Below are positions 1 through 8,426 of a stretch of DNA of 64,000 nt, piece by piece. The DNA is from Sphingomonas_E sp042693015. Its GTDB lineage: Bacteria; Pseudomonadota; Alphaproteobacteria; Sphingomonadales; Sphingomonadaceae. The notes beneath the pieces are model-generated. The model saw only the letters and a list, made by a program, of their open reading frames with translations. It ran no database searches and was not told where the DNA came from. The stretch lies in contig NZ_CP170544.1 of assembly GCF_042693015.1 (NCBI RefSeq), positions 3,224,001 through 3,288,000 on the forward strand, given 5' to 3'. Position numbers and translations under genes: made by a program. The number at the start of each line of letters is the position of its first letter. The stretch's first letter is position 1.

Positions 1-502
1 CCTGCGCGCGGATCGCCTGGATGACGCCCAGGCCGATAATGCCGACACCGAAGACGACGACATTCTCTTGCCGCTGGATCGCGGCCTTGCGGACCATCTG
101 CAGACCATCGGCCATCGGCTCGGTCGTCGCGGCTTCGACGAAGCTCACGCCTTCGGGGACGCGAACAAGCTGATAGGGATTGACCGGCACGGTGACATAA
201 TCGGCCATGCCGCCGCCGAGGCCGGTAACGCCGACGACGCGCTCGCCCACTTCCCAGCCGGTGACGCCTTCGCCCAGTTCGGCGATGCGGCCGGCAAATT
301 CGTGGCCGGGCACCTCATAACCTTCAGGCGTCTTGCGGGCGAGGCGATCGCGGTAGCTGTCGTTGCGATACATATGGAGATCGGAGCCGCAGATGCCGCA
401 GGCTTCAACCGCCACGAGCACTTCGCCTGCCGCCGGCACGGGCCGCGTGGCATCGCCGCGCATCTCGATCTGGCCCGGATCGATATAGTTCGCTGCCTTC
501 AA
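1..502 (-). CDS. Zinc-dependent alcohol dehydrogenase, N-terminal part (cut by window edge)
   Basis: This is the first ~167 residues of a medium-chain zinc dehydrogenase (GroES-like fold), which oxidises alcohols or polyols with NAD(P). The catalytic-zinc motif CGICGSDLHMY lies near residue 35, and GHEFAG (second zinc ligand and proton relay) near residue 63. The start of the Rossmann domain (VVFGVGIIGLG) appears just before the edge. I chose a TTG start at 502 because GAGGAGAG precedes it at good spacing; the first in-frame ATG is 14 codons later and has no such site. The gene is divergent from the flavin monooxygenase at 645 and shares its promoter region. The substrate cannot be read. Confidence 0.88.
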   Translation of the reverse strand, partial: MKAANYIDPGQIEMRGDATRPVPAAGEVLVAVEACGICGSDLHMYRNDSYRDRLARKTPEGYEVPGHEFAGRIAELGEGVTGWEVGERVVGVTGLGGGMADYVTVPVNPYQLVRVPEGVSFVEAATTEPMADGLQMVRKAAIQRQENVVVFGVGIIGLGVIQAIRAQ

Positions 503-581
503 GGGCTCTCTCCTCGCTCGCTCCGTTCGGAGTCTCTGATGGAGGAAGATTCCACATCACCGGGCACGCTGCAAATTATAT

Positions 582-594
582 TTACAGTGTGTAA
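582..594. promoter_or_regulatory. Inverted repeat TTACA-GTG-TGTAA, candidate operator
   Basis: A perfect 5-bp inverted repeat with a 3-bp centre lies inside a wider ATTTAC-n10-GTAAAT dyad (580-601) in the AT-rich divergent promoter between the dehydrogenase and the flavin monooxygenase. Its size and position fit a TetR-family operator, and a TetR gene follows the monooxygenase directly. Binding is inferred. Confidence 0.5.
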
Positions 595-644
595 CGTAAA
601 TAATATCGTTCCCCCAAGCGACCGACGAGTCGAAAGGAGAGACG

Positions 645-1805
645 ATGCGCAATGTGAAGCTTCGGGCCGGTGTTTTCCTCGCGCCCTTCCACCCGCTCGA
701 TGAGAATCCGACGCTCACCTTCGAGCGCGACCTGCAGCTTGCAAGTTTCGTCGACGAACTGGGTTTCGAGGAATTCTGGTATGGCGAGCATCATAGCGGC
801 GGTTATGAGAACAGCGCCTCGCCCGAACTGATGATCGCGGCGGCCGCCCAGCGCACCAAGCGCATCAAGCTCGGCACCGGCGTCGTCTCGCTCCCCTATC
901 ACAACCCGCTGATGACGGCGAACCGCATCGCCCAGCTCGACCATCTCACCTTCGGCCGGCTGATCTTCGGCGCGGGGCCGGGCCTGCTGGTATCGGACGC
1001 GCATATGCTCGGCCTCGATGCCGTCGAATCGCGCGGCAAGCTGGACGAGGGCTTGAGCGTCATCACCCGGCTGCTCGCCGGCGAATGGGTGACGGAGAAA
1101 TCCTCCTGGTACGATCTGCGCGAGGCGCATTGCCAGGTGCTGCCCTATAATCGCGACATGGAAGTCTGCGTCGCCAGCACCTTCTCGCCCAATGGCGGCA
1201 AGCTCGCGGCCAAATATGATGCGGGGATGCTGTGCCTCGCTTCCACCATGTATCAAGGCTTCGACGCGCTTTCGACCAACTGGAAGATCGCGCAGGATAG
1301 TTCCGCCAAGCTGGGACGGACGATGTCGCCCGCGCGCATCCGCTGCGCCACCGAGATGCATATCGCCGACACCCGCGACAAGGCGATGGACCAGGTGCGC
1401 CGCGGCTATGAGCGCTATCTGCTCTACATCAAGAACCAGTCCGAACAGCTCAAGGATTCGCCCGCGCACGACACGCTGGAGAATCTGATCGAGCGGCAGG
1501 AGATCGTCGTCGGCACGCCCGACGATGCCGTCGCGCAGATCCGCCGGCTGGAGGAGAAGGTGCCCGATTTCGGCTGCCTGCTGCTGCTGGAAAAGAACTG
1601 GGCGAGCACCGAAGACAGCAAGCGCTCGCTGGAAATGTTCGCGCGCTATGTGCTGCCCGAAGTCAATGGCGACAATGCCGCGCGCCGCAAGAGCTTCGAC
1701 TGGTGCCGCGAGAAGCGCGACGGCTTTATCGATACGATCATGACGGCTAATCAGAAGGCCTTCGCCAAGCATGCGGAGGAAGAAGCGCAGGAGAAAGCGG
1801 CCTGA
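645..1805 (+). CDS. LLM-class flavin-dependent monooxygenase
   Basis: 386 aa, the usual length for a bacterial luciferase-like (LLM) monooxygenase, which uses reduced FMN and O2 to oxidise small organic substrates. The fold is indicated by the N-terminal strand LRAGVFLAPF, the EFWYGEHH segment (~residues 41-48), RIKLGTGV, and the FGRLIFGAGPG phosphate-binding region (~residues 103-113). AAAGGAGAGACG precedes the ATG. The 3' end overlaps the likely start of the TetR gene by 4 bp, suggesting co-transcription. A reductase partner is not adjacent. The substrate is unknown; neighbouring dehydrogenase, esterase and amidohydrolase genes suggest a catabolic pathway. Confidence 0.9.
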   Translation: MRNVKLRAGVFLAPFHPLDENPTLTFERDLQLASFVDELGFEEFWYGEHHSGGYENSASPELMIAAAAQRTKRIKLGTGVVSLPYHNPLMTANRIAQLDHLTFGRLIFGAGPGLLVSDAHMLGLDAVESRGKLDEGLSVITRLLAGEWVTEKSSWYDLREAHCQVLPYNRDMEVCVASTFSPNGGKLAAKYDAGMLCLASTMYQGFDALSTNWKIAQDSSAKLGRTMSPARIRCATEMHIADTRDKAMDQVRRGYERYLLYIKNQSEQLKDSPAHDTLENLIERQEIVVGTPDDAVAQIRRLEEKVPDFGCLLLLEKNWASTEDSKRSLEMFARYVLPEVNGDNAARRKSFDWCREKRDGFIDTIMTANQKAFAKHAEEEAQEKAA

Positions 1806-2395
1806 ACGATCCCACGCCCGTTCGCACGCGGGGGCGCCCGCGCAACCCGGATACCGACGCCGCAATCATCGATGCGGCGCGGCATATCCTGGCGACCGGC
1901 GGCTTCGAGGCCTTGAGCTTCGAGGCGATCGCGCAGGCGACGGGGATTTCGCGCGTCTCCATCTACCGCCGCTGGCCGTCCAAGGCGCATCTCGCCAGCG
2001 AGATCGCCAATGGCGGCGGCGGCCATCTGCCCGACGTGATCGAAACGGAGGGGATCGCGGCCGAGATCCGCGCGCTCGTGGCCCAGCTTCACGAACGCTA
2101 CAGCCAGCCGGACATCGGCGCGGCCGCGATCGGCATGATCGTTTCCTACCAGCGCGAGCCTTCGTTGCGCGACGAACTGCACAGCCCGCTGGAGCGCGAC
2201 GCCCGCGCCGACCTGCGCGCCGTGATCGCCAAGGGCAAGGCGCTGGGTGTGGTGCGGGACGAGGTGGATGCGGACGCCCTGTTCGACATCGCGATCGGAT
2301 CGATCATGTTCCGCATGCTCGTCAGCGCCGCAACGCCGACCGACGCGGTGGTGGATGCGATCAGCGAGATCGTGCTGAACGGGGTGGCGCGGTAG
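1802..2395 (+). CDS. TetR/AcrR-family transcriptional regulator, probable CTG start
   Basis: About 197 aa. The N-terminal helix-turn-helix is clear: RGRPRNPDTD, then DAARHILATGGFEALSFEAI and ISRVSIYRRWPSKAHL, a canonical TetR recognition helix. The reading frame stays open upstream of any ATG, and the HTH would be cut if translation began at the TTG at 1913. The frame reaches CTG at 1802, which overlaps the monooxygenase stop and has AGGAGA 7 nt upstream. I therefore favour a rare CTG start with translational coupling; a remote start is the alternative. It likely controls the adjacent divergent promoter. The 3' end overlaps the convergent TetR gene by 35 bp. Confidence 0.8.
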   Translation: MNDPTPVRTRGRPRNPDTDAAIIDAARHILATGGFEALSFEAIAQATGISRVSIYRRWPSKAHLASEIANGGGGHLPDVIETEGIAAEIRALVAQLHERYSQPDIGAAAIGMIVSYQREPSLRDELHSPLERDARADLRAVIAKGKALGVVRDEVDADALFDIAIGSIMFRMLVSAATPTDAVVDAISEIVLNGVAR

Positions 2396-3032
2396 CGATC
2401 TGTTGTTCGTAGGCCGCGAGCCTGCTTTCCAGATCGGCCCGCGCACCTGGCGTCGCCACCGTCAGCGAGGCGAGCGCGAGGCCGTAGCCGACCGCGACTT
2501 CCCAGCGATCGACGCTGATCCGCGCCTCCACCCAATCCATCGTCGCGCCGCCGATCAGATAGACGAAGTTCGCGGTGAAGGCGTCGACGTCCACCGTGTC
2601 GCGGATCAGCCCTTCGCGCTTGAGGTCCGCGACGATCGCGCGCCAGAAGGCAGCGCCGGGATCCTCGCCATCGGCCATCTCGTCTTCGGGATCGCTGGCA
2701 TAGAGGGTGGCGAAGAGGGCGCGGAAGAAAGCCGGCTCCTCGGCCAGTTCGCGGCCGAACAGGTGGATGGCGTGGAACATCCGCGCGAAGGCATTGGGTT
2801 GATGGCTGGCGGCCAGTCGATCGACCAGGCCGGCGCGCTGTTCATGGTAGAGCGCCACGAACAGCCGGCGCTTGGTGCCGAACAAATTATAGGGCGTGGC
2901 CGGGCTGACGCCGGCGGCCTCCGCCAGCCGCCGCATCGACAAGGGCTCGCGGTTCAGCATCGCGCGCGCGGCGACGAGGATCGCCTGTCGCCGCCGCTCC
3001 ATCCCCGCATGCCCCCGCTTCGCCGTCACCAT
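2361..3032 (-). CDS. TetR/AcrR-family transcriptional regulator
   Basis: 223 aa. The N-terminal HTH is typical: RQAILVAARAMLNREPLSMRRLAE, then AAGVSPATPYNLFGTKRRLF at ~residues 40-59. The variable C-terminal ligand domain follows. It is transcribed divergently from the second flavin monooxygenase (start 3142), and a perfect 16-bp palindrome lies between them, so it probably represses that gene and itself. Its 3' end overlaps the 3' end of the other TetR gene, so the two regulators are convergent. The effector is unknown. Confidence 0.9.
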   Translation of the reverse strand: MVTAKRGHAGMERRRQAILVAARAMLNREPLSMRRLAEAAGVSPATPYNLFGTKRRLFVALYHEQRAGLVDRLAASHQPNAFARMFHAIHLFGRELAEEPAFFRALFATLYASDPEDEMADGEDPGAAFWRAIVADLKREGLIRDTVDVDAFTANFVYLIGGATMDWVEARISVDRWEVAVGYGLALASLTVATPGARADLESRLAAYEQQIATAPPRSARSR

Positions 3033-3086
3033 TCCCGCCTTGCATCTGTTCGCTTCCGCATATCCGACTGCGGACTTGGCATCAAA

Positions 3087-3102
3087 TTATAGCATGCTAT
3101 AA
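3087..3102. promoter_or_regulatory. Perfect palindrome TTATAGCATGCTATAA, candidate TetR operator
   Basis: A 16-bp perfect palindrome 40 bp upstream of the monooxygenase ATG at 3142 and 55 bp upstream of the divergent TetR start. Palindromes of this size in a TetR/target intergenic region are typical operators. Binding is inferred. Confidence 0.6.
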
Positions 3103-3141
3103 ATCGGGAAAGGCCAAAGAGCCATTGCCAGGAGAGAGTCG

Positions 3142-4290
3142 ATGAAATTCTCGATCTGCTTCGAAGCCCAGATGGTCGATACGTCGCGCGAATCCGAACA
3201 GCGCACCTTCTATGGGGCGGTCGACCAGGCGCTCTATGCCGAGGAGATGGGCTTCGACGGGGTGTGGGCGGTCGAGCATCACGCGCTGACCCAATATGCC
3301 CATATGTCGGCGCCCGAGACCTTCCTCGCCTTCATCGCCGGGCAGACCAAGCGCATCCGCATCGGCCATGGCGTGATCTGCCTGCCGCCGGCGATGAACC
3401 ATCCGGTGAAGGTGGCGGAGCGGGTGGCGACGCTCGACATCCTTTCGCGCGGGCGGGTGAATTTCGGGGTCGGCAAGGGCGGCACCCAGCAGGAAGCCGG
3501 CACCTTCGGCTACGATCTCGCCGAACTGCAGCCCATGATCGACGAGAGCATGTATCTGATCCCCAAGATCATGGTCGAGGAGGAGATCGAGCATGACGGG
3601 AAATATATCAAGATCCCGCGCCGGCCGATCCATCCCAAGCCGTACCAGCAGCCGCACCCGCCGATGTATATGGCCTGCACGCGCGATGAATCGCTGGTGA
3701 CGGCGGCGTCGCGCGGCTTAGGCGGCATGGTGCTCGGCTTCAACACGCCCGAGGATACGGCGCGGCAGAACCGCCTCTATCGCGACGCCTTCGCCAGCCG
3801 CGATCCGGCCAAACAGGTCGGCTATTTCCCCAACGAATGGCTGTGCGTCGGCTGCCCGACGATCATCAGCGACGATCGCGAAAAGGCGCGACGGATCGGC
3901 CTGCGCGGCCAGCGTTTCTTCGCGCAGGCGATCCACCATTGGTATGGCGGCGGCGGCAAGCCCGAGATCCATGTCGAGGAGGCATCCGCCACCGAGCATG
4001 AAAATGCGTTCAGGCAGGCCGAGGCGATGACGGTTGCTTACCTCAACGAGGCCAAGATCCCCGTCACGCCGGCCGCGACCGATATGTACAATGTCGACCA
4101 TGCCTATGGCACGCCGCAGGACGCGATCGCCTATCTGGAACGGCTGGAGGAGGCCGGCGCGGACGAGGTGCTGATGCTGATGCAGATGGGCACCGTTCCG
4201 CACGAGGCGATCATGGAGACGATCCGCCACATGGGCGAGACGGTGATCCCTTATTTCCGCGAGAAGGAAGCCAAGGCGCGGGCGGCCTGA
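3142..4290 (+). CDS. LLM-class flavin-dependent monooxygenase
   Basis: 382 aa, luciferase-like fold. The segments GFDGVWAVEHHALT (~residues 33-46), RIRIGHGVICLPP and GRVNFGVGKGG follow the family pattern seen in the gene at 645, but the two proteins are clearly different members. GGAGAGAGTCG precedes the ATG. The C-terminal region DAIAYLERLEEAGADEVLML matches the last helices of the LLM barrel. The gene is followed by an interspersed repeat and then the esterase/amidohydrolase pair, so it is probably a separate unit controlled by the palindrome at 3087. It likely performs an oxygenation or Baeyer-Villiger-type step; the substrate is unknown. Confidence 0.9.
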   Translation: MKFSICFEAQMVDTSRESEQRTFYGAVDQALYAEEMGFDGVWAVEHHALTQYAHMSAPETFLAFIAGQTKRIRIGHGVICLPPAMNHPVKVAERVATLDILSRGRVNFGVGKGGTQQEAGTFGYDLAELQPMIDESMYLIPKIMVEEEIEHDGKYIKIPRRPIHPKPYQQPHPPMYMACTRDESLVTAASRGLGGMVLGFNTPEDTARQNRLYRDAFASRDPAKQVGYFPNEWLCVGCPTIISDDREKARRIGLRGQRFFAQAIHHWYGGGGKPEIHVEEASATEHENAFRQAEAMTVAYLNEAKIPVTPAATDMYNVDHAYGTPQDAIAYLERLEEAGADEVLMLMQMGTVPHEAIMETIRHMGETVIPYFREKEAKARAA

Positions 4291-4315
4291 GGCTGCCCGT
4301 CACCCCACACATCAT

Positions 4316-4406
4316 CGTCACCCCGGCGTAGGCCGGGGTCCACCTCTCCAAGTCGACCAACGGCGCAAGTGGGGAAGTGGATGCTGAAACAAGTTCAGCA
4401 TGACGG
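4316..4406. repeat. REP-like interspersed repeat, copy 1
   Basis: Two short imperfect palindromes form a pair. The left one has CACCCCGGC...GCCGGGGTCCAC arms. The right one is GGATGCTGAAACAAGTTCAGCATGACG in form, with arms TGCTGAA/TTCAGCA. The same pair recurs at 7090-7181 in the same order and orientation. Both copies are intergenic, as expected for a bacterial interspersed palindromic element. Confidence 0.8.
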
Positions 4407-4426
4407 AAGAAAGCAGAAGGAAGCCC

Positions 4427-5347
4427 ATGCCCCTCAACGCCACTTCATCCGCCATCCTCAATCATCTCAACGCCAGCGCCCCCGACATGAAGGCGATCGG
4501 GCCGATCGAGTTCCGCGCCTATAGCGCGCAGATGGTGCAGCCCGCCGATCCGGGGGACCGGATCGTCACGCAGGATGTGGATGCCGACGGCGTGCCCGTG
4601 CGCATCTATCGGCGGGAGGAAGCCGGCGACGCGGAGCCGGTGCTCGTTTTCTACCATGGCGGCGGCTACATCGCCTGCGGCATCGAAAGCCATGACCGGC
4701 TGTGCCACCGCCTCGCGCGGCTGGCCGAATGCGCGATCGTGTCGGTCGATTACCGGCTGGCGCCCGAGCATGTCTTCCCTGCAGCAGTCGACGACGCGCT
4801 GGCGGCGTTGCGCTGGGTGGCGACGAATGGTGCGCATTATGGCCTCGACATCAGCCGGCTGGCGGTGGGCGGCGATAGCGCGGGCGCCACGCTGGCGACC
4901 GTGGTCGCGGCACGCGCGCGTGACGAGGGCGGCCCGGCGATCGCGCATCAACTGCTGATCTATCCCGGCACCGACATGGTGGGCGAAACAGCGTCAGCGC
5001 GCGAGTTCGCGCAGGGCTATTTCCTCGACAAGGATTTCTCCGAACTCTGCATCTCGGCCTATGTCCGCGACCCGGCCGATCGCGCGCACCCCTGGGCGTC
5101 GCCGGCGCGGGCGGCCGACCTTTCGCGCCTGCCGCCCGCCACAGTGCTGACCGCGGAATGCGACCCTTTGCGCGACGAAGGCCGCAACTATGCGCAAAGC
5201 CTGCGTGATGCGGGCGTGCCCGCGGCCTATACGGACTATTCCGGCGTCTTCCACGGCTTCGTCAGCATGTTCGGGATCGTCGCGGAAGCTGATCAGGCGG
5301 TCGACGATGCGGCGGCGGCGCTGAAGAAGGCGTTCGGCACGGCATAA
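4427..5347 (+). CDS. Alpha/beta hydrolase, hormone-sensitive-lipase (HSL) family esterase
   Basis: 306 aa from the ATG at 4427, which has AAGGAA just upstream. An earlier in-frame ATG at 4400 lies inside the REP-like repeat and is less likely. The oxyanion motif HGGGY (~residue 80), the nucleophile elbow GDSAG, the acidic residue in ECDPLRDEG and the histidine in VFHGF form the full HSL-type catalytic set. The enzyme hydrolyses short-chain esters. It ends 13 bp before the amidohydrolase start and is probably co-transcribed with it. Confidence 0.9.
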   Translation: MPLNATSSAILNHLNASAPDMKAIGPIEFRAYSAQMVQPADPGDRIVTQDVDADGVPVRIYRREEAGDAEPVLVFYHGGGYIACGIESHDRLCHRLARLAECAIVSVDYRLAPEHVFPAAVDDALAALRWVATNGAHYGLDISRLAVGGDSAGATLATVVAARARDEGGPAIAHQLLIYPGTDMVGETASAREFAQGYFLDKDFSELCISAYVRDPADRAHPWASPARAADLSRLPPATVLTAECDPLRDEGRNYAQSLRDAGVPAAYTDYSGVFHGFVSMFGIVAEADQAVDDAAAALKKAFGTA

Positions 5348-5360
5348 AAAGGAGAGCGAC

Positions 5361-7082
5361 ATGGCCGACCTGGATCTCGTCATCCGCAACGGGACCGTCG
5401 TCGACGGCAGCGGTGGGGCGATGCAAGAGGCCGATGTCGCGATCAAGGACGGGCGGATCGCCGCGGTCGGCAAGGGCCTGCCGCGCGGGGCAGAGGAAGT
5501 GGACGCCAAGGGGCTGATCGTAACGCCCGGCTTCGTCGACATCCACACCCATTATGACGGCCAGGTGACGTGGGAGAACCGGCTCAACCCATCGTCGGCG
5601 CATGGCGTGACGACGGCGGTGATGGGCAATTGCGGGATCGGCTTCGCACCGTGCCGCCCGCAGGATCGCGAAGACCTGATCCGGCTGATGGAGGGCGTCG
5701 AGGATCTGCCCCAGATCGTGCTGTCCGCCGGCCTGCCCTGGGCGTGGGAAAGCTTCCCCGACTATCTGGATTTCGTCGGATCGCGGCAGTTCGATACCGA
5801 CGTCTGCGCCCAGCTTCCCCATGCGGCGCTGCGCGTCTTTGCGATGGGCCGCCGCGCGATCGACCGCGAGCAGGCGACCGAAGCCGATCGTGCGACGATG
5901 GCGCGGCTTGCGAAAGAGGCAATGGAAGCGGGCGCGATCGGCTTCGGCACGTCGCGGACGATCAACCACCGCGCGAGCGACGGCACGCTCGTCTACACGC
6001 TCGACGCCGCCGAAGAGGAACTGGCAGCGATCGGCGAGGCAATGGGCGCGGCCGGCAAGGGCGTGCTGCAGGTGGTGTCCGATTTCGACGATCCCGAGCG
6101 TGAACTGGGGATGCTGCGCCGCGTGGTGGAGCGCGCGGGGCGGCCACTTTCTGTGTCGCTGGGCCAGATCCACGCGACGCCCGATCGCTGGCGCGAGGTG
6201 CTCGACTGGATCGAGAGCTGCAATGCCGGCGGGCTGGAAGTGCGGGCGCAGGTGAGCGGCCGGCCGGTGGGGATGCTGTTGGGCTATGAGCTGAGCTACC
6301 ACCCGTTCAGCTACACGCCGACCTGGAAGTCGCTGCTGGGGCTGTCGATCGAGGAGCGGCTGGCCGCGCTGCGCGATCCCGCGATCCGCGCAGCGATCAC
6401 CAGCGAGACACCGGATGCCGGCGATTTCATCGGCGCCGATTTCATCCGCCAGTTCCAGCTGATGTATCCACTCGGCGCGCCGGTGAATTACGAATTCGCG
6501 CCCGGCAGCAATGTCGCTGCACAGGCGGCAAAGCTGGGCGTGACGCCGGCCGAACATGCCTATGATCTGATGCTGGAGGAAGGCGGCCGCGCGGTTCTGA
6601 TGCTGCCAACCACCAATTTCGGCGGGGAATCGCTGGCGGCGGCCGAAGCGATGCTGCGCCATCCCAACACGGTTTACGGGTTGGGCGACGGCGGCGCGCA
6701 TCTGGGCTTCCTGTGCGATGCGAGCCTGCCGACCTACATGCTGCAGCATTGGGTGCGGGACCGGACAGCCGGTGCGCGCCTGCCGCTGGAGGAGGTGATC
6801 GCCGGCCTTTCCGCCCGCCCCGCCGCGGCCGTGGGGCTGAATGATCGCGGGCTACTGCGGCCGGGCTATCGGGCGGACATCAATATCGTCGACTTCGACC
6901 GGCTGACCTTGCGTGGCCCGCGCATCGCTTATGATCTGCCCGAAGGCGGCAAGCGGCTGACGCAGGCGGCTGACGGCTATCGCGCGACGATCCTGAACGG
7001 CGTGACGGTGCAGCGCGACGGCGTGGCGACCGGGGCGCTGCCGGGGCGGCTGGTGCGTAGCGCGCAGCGGGTGGCGGCGTAG
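5361..7082 (+). CDS. D-aminoacylase / N-acyl-D-amino-acid deacylase family amidohydrolase
   Basis: 573 aa, the normal length for this metal-dependent amidohydrolase branch. The N-terminal composite domain LVIRNGTVVDGSG is followed by GFVDIHTHYDGQ, whose HxH binds metal (~residues 62-64). Further signatures are GNCGIGFAPCRP, DGGAHLGFLCD near residue 450, and the C-terminal RPAAAVGLNDRGLL-type segment that closes the barrel. AAGGAGAGCGAC precedes the ATG. Members cleave N-acyl-D-amino acids, but many act on other amides or cyclic substrates. With the esterase upstream, it probably works on an ester/amide-containing growth substrate. Confidence 0.88.
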   Translation: MADLDLVIRNGTVVDGSGGAMQEADVAIKDGRIAAVGKGLPRGAEEVDAKGLIVTPGFVDIHTHYDGQVTWENRLNPSSAHGVTTAVMGNCGIGFAPCRPQDREDLIRLMEGVEDLPQIVLSAGLPWAWESFPDYLDFVGSRQFDTDVCAQLPHAALRVFAMGRRAIDREQATEADRATMARLAKEAMEAGAIGFGTSRTINHRASDGTLVYTLDAAEEELAAIGEAMGAAGKGVLQVVSDFDDPERELGMLRRVVERAGRPLSVSLGQIHATPDRWREVLDWIESCNAGGLEVRAQVSGRPVGMLLGYELSYHPFSYTPTWKSLLGLSIEERLAALRDPAIRAAITSETPDAGDFIGADFIRQFQLMYPLGAPVNYEFAPGSNVAAQAAKLGVTPAEHAYDLMLEEGGRAVLMLPTTNFGGESLAAAEAMLRHPNTVYGLGDGGAHLGFLCDASLPTYMLQHWVRDRTAGARLPLEEVIAGLSARPAAAVGLNDRGLLRPGYRADINIVDFDRLTLRGPRIAYDLPEGGKRLTQAADGYRATILNGVTVQRDGVATGALPGRLVRSAQRVAA

Positions 7083-7089
7083 ACTATCT

Positions 7090-7181
7090 CGTCACCCCGG
7101 GCTTGTTCCGGGGTCCACCTCTCAGCTCATACGGGACTCTCCTGTCGCACGGTGGATGCTGAAACAAGTTCAGCATGACGG
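7090..7181. repeat. REP-like interspersed repeat, copy 2
   Basis: This matches the element at 4316-4406: a CACCCCGGG...CCGGGGTCCACCTCTC palindrome, a ~30-bp variable centre, then GTGGATGCTGAAAC-AAGTTCAGCATGACGG. It sits between the amidohydrolase stop and the GH130 gene. The conserved ends with a diverged centre suggest a mobile or gene-conversion-maintained unit. Confidence 0.8.
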
Positions 7182-7244
7182 GGAAAATGGGGTGGGCGTC
7201 GCACCTTGCTTGCCACCCCTGCCCGCCTGCGGCACGCTCGCGCC

Positions 7245-8366
7245 ATGAGCCGTTTCGCAACCGATCGCCTGATCTTCGCGCCCGGCGATGTCGATCTTTC
7301 GCGGTCGCCGTTGGCGGGGCATCTTGATGCCGAAACCTATGTGCTGGGCGCGTTCAACCCCGGCCTGACGCGGCTGCCCAACGGCAACCTGCTGATGATG
7401 GTGCGCGTGGCCGAGGCGCTGCGCGAGCCGATCCGTGAGGGCCACGTCCACGCAATCCGCTGGTCGGATGGCCGCTATCAACTCGATCCCTGGCCGGTCG
7501 ATCAGGCCGACACGTCCGATCCGCGCAAATTCATGCTCCATGGCGGCGGCTGGAAGGTGATGGCGCTGACCTCATTGTCCTGGCTGCTGCCGGTGGAGCT
7601 TTCGGCGGACGGGCTGGAGGTGGTGGCGGTCCATTATGATCGCGCGATCGCGCCCGAGAACGACCTGCAATGCTATGGCGTCGAGGATGCGCGGATCAGC
7701 AAGGTGGGGAACCGCTGGCTGATGACGACCTGTTCGGTCAGCCCCGAGCGCCATTCGACCACGCTCTACAGTTCGGACAACGGGCTCGACTGGCGGTTCG
7801 AAGATGTCGTGCTCGATCATCAGAACAAGGACATGCTGATCTTCGAGGGGCTGATCGGCGGGCAGTATTGGGCGCAGACGCGGCCGCTGGGCGATCTTTA
7901 TTTCGCTTATCCACCGGGCAGCGAATGGCGCGCGGGGCCTTCGATCAACCTCGCCACATCGCCCGATGCGCTCCACTGGAAGCCGCATCGGAAGCCCGGT
8001 ATCCGCCCGCAATCGGGGACCGTCGCGACGGCGCGGATCGGGGGCGGCGCGCCGCCGATCCTGACAAAGGATGGCTGGCTGACCCTGTGGCATGGCGTCG
8101 AGCCGCATGAGATCGTCGGCATCTATCGCACCTATTGGTCGATCCTCGATCGCGACGATCCCGCCTGCGTCATCGCCACGGGGGAAGGGCCGTTGCTGGA
8201 GGCGGACCCGGAGCTTACCCGGCCGATCGAGCATCTGATGTATCTGCGCGATGTGGTGTTCACGACCGGCATCGCCGATGCGGGCGACCATGTTGTCGTG
8301 GCGTCGGGCGAGGCGGACCTTGCGTGCCGGATCACGCATATACCCAAGTCAGCCTTCCCCACCTGA
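7245..8366 (+). CDS. GH130-family glycoside phosphorylase-like protein
   Basis: About 373 aa from the ATG at 7245; an upstream TTG at 7206 is possible. The pattern fits the five-bladed beta-propeller of GH130 mannosyl phosphorylases/hydrolases: FNPGLTRLPNGNLLMMVR near the N-terminus, GVEDARI near residue 150, NKDMLIFE, and GGGAPPILTKDGWLTLWHGV near residue 275. The Asp in the GxEDPR-like motif is the usual acid catalyst; here Pro is replaced by Ala. Family members phosphorolyse beta-mannosides in the cytoplasm, and no signal peptide is seen here. No other glycan genes are adjacent, so the role is uncertain. Confidence 0.8.
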   Translation: MSRFATDRLIFAPGDVDLSRSPLAGHLDAETYVLGAFNPGLTRLPNGNLLMMVRVAEALREPIREGHVHAIRWSDGRYQLDPWPVDQADTSDPRKFMLHGGGWKVMALTSLSWLLPVELSADGLEVVAVHYDRAIAPENDLQCYGVEDARISKVGNRWLMTTCSVSPERHSTTLYSSDNGLDWRFEDVVLDHQNKDMLIFEGLIGGQYWAQTRPLGDLYFAYPPGSEWRAGPSINLATSPDALHWKPHRKPGIRPQSGTVATARIGGGAPPILTKDGWLTLWHGVEPHEIVGIYRTYWSILDRDDPACVIATGEGPLLEADPELTRPIEHLMYLRDVVFTTGIADAGDHVVVASGEADLACRITHIPKSAFPT

Positions 8367-8426
8367 GGGCTTGCCAGTGTCGGCCGCGCCTTGCATGGCT
8401 CGAGGCCGGATATTGCGAGGACGTCA

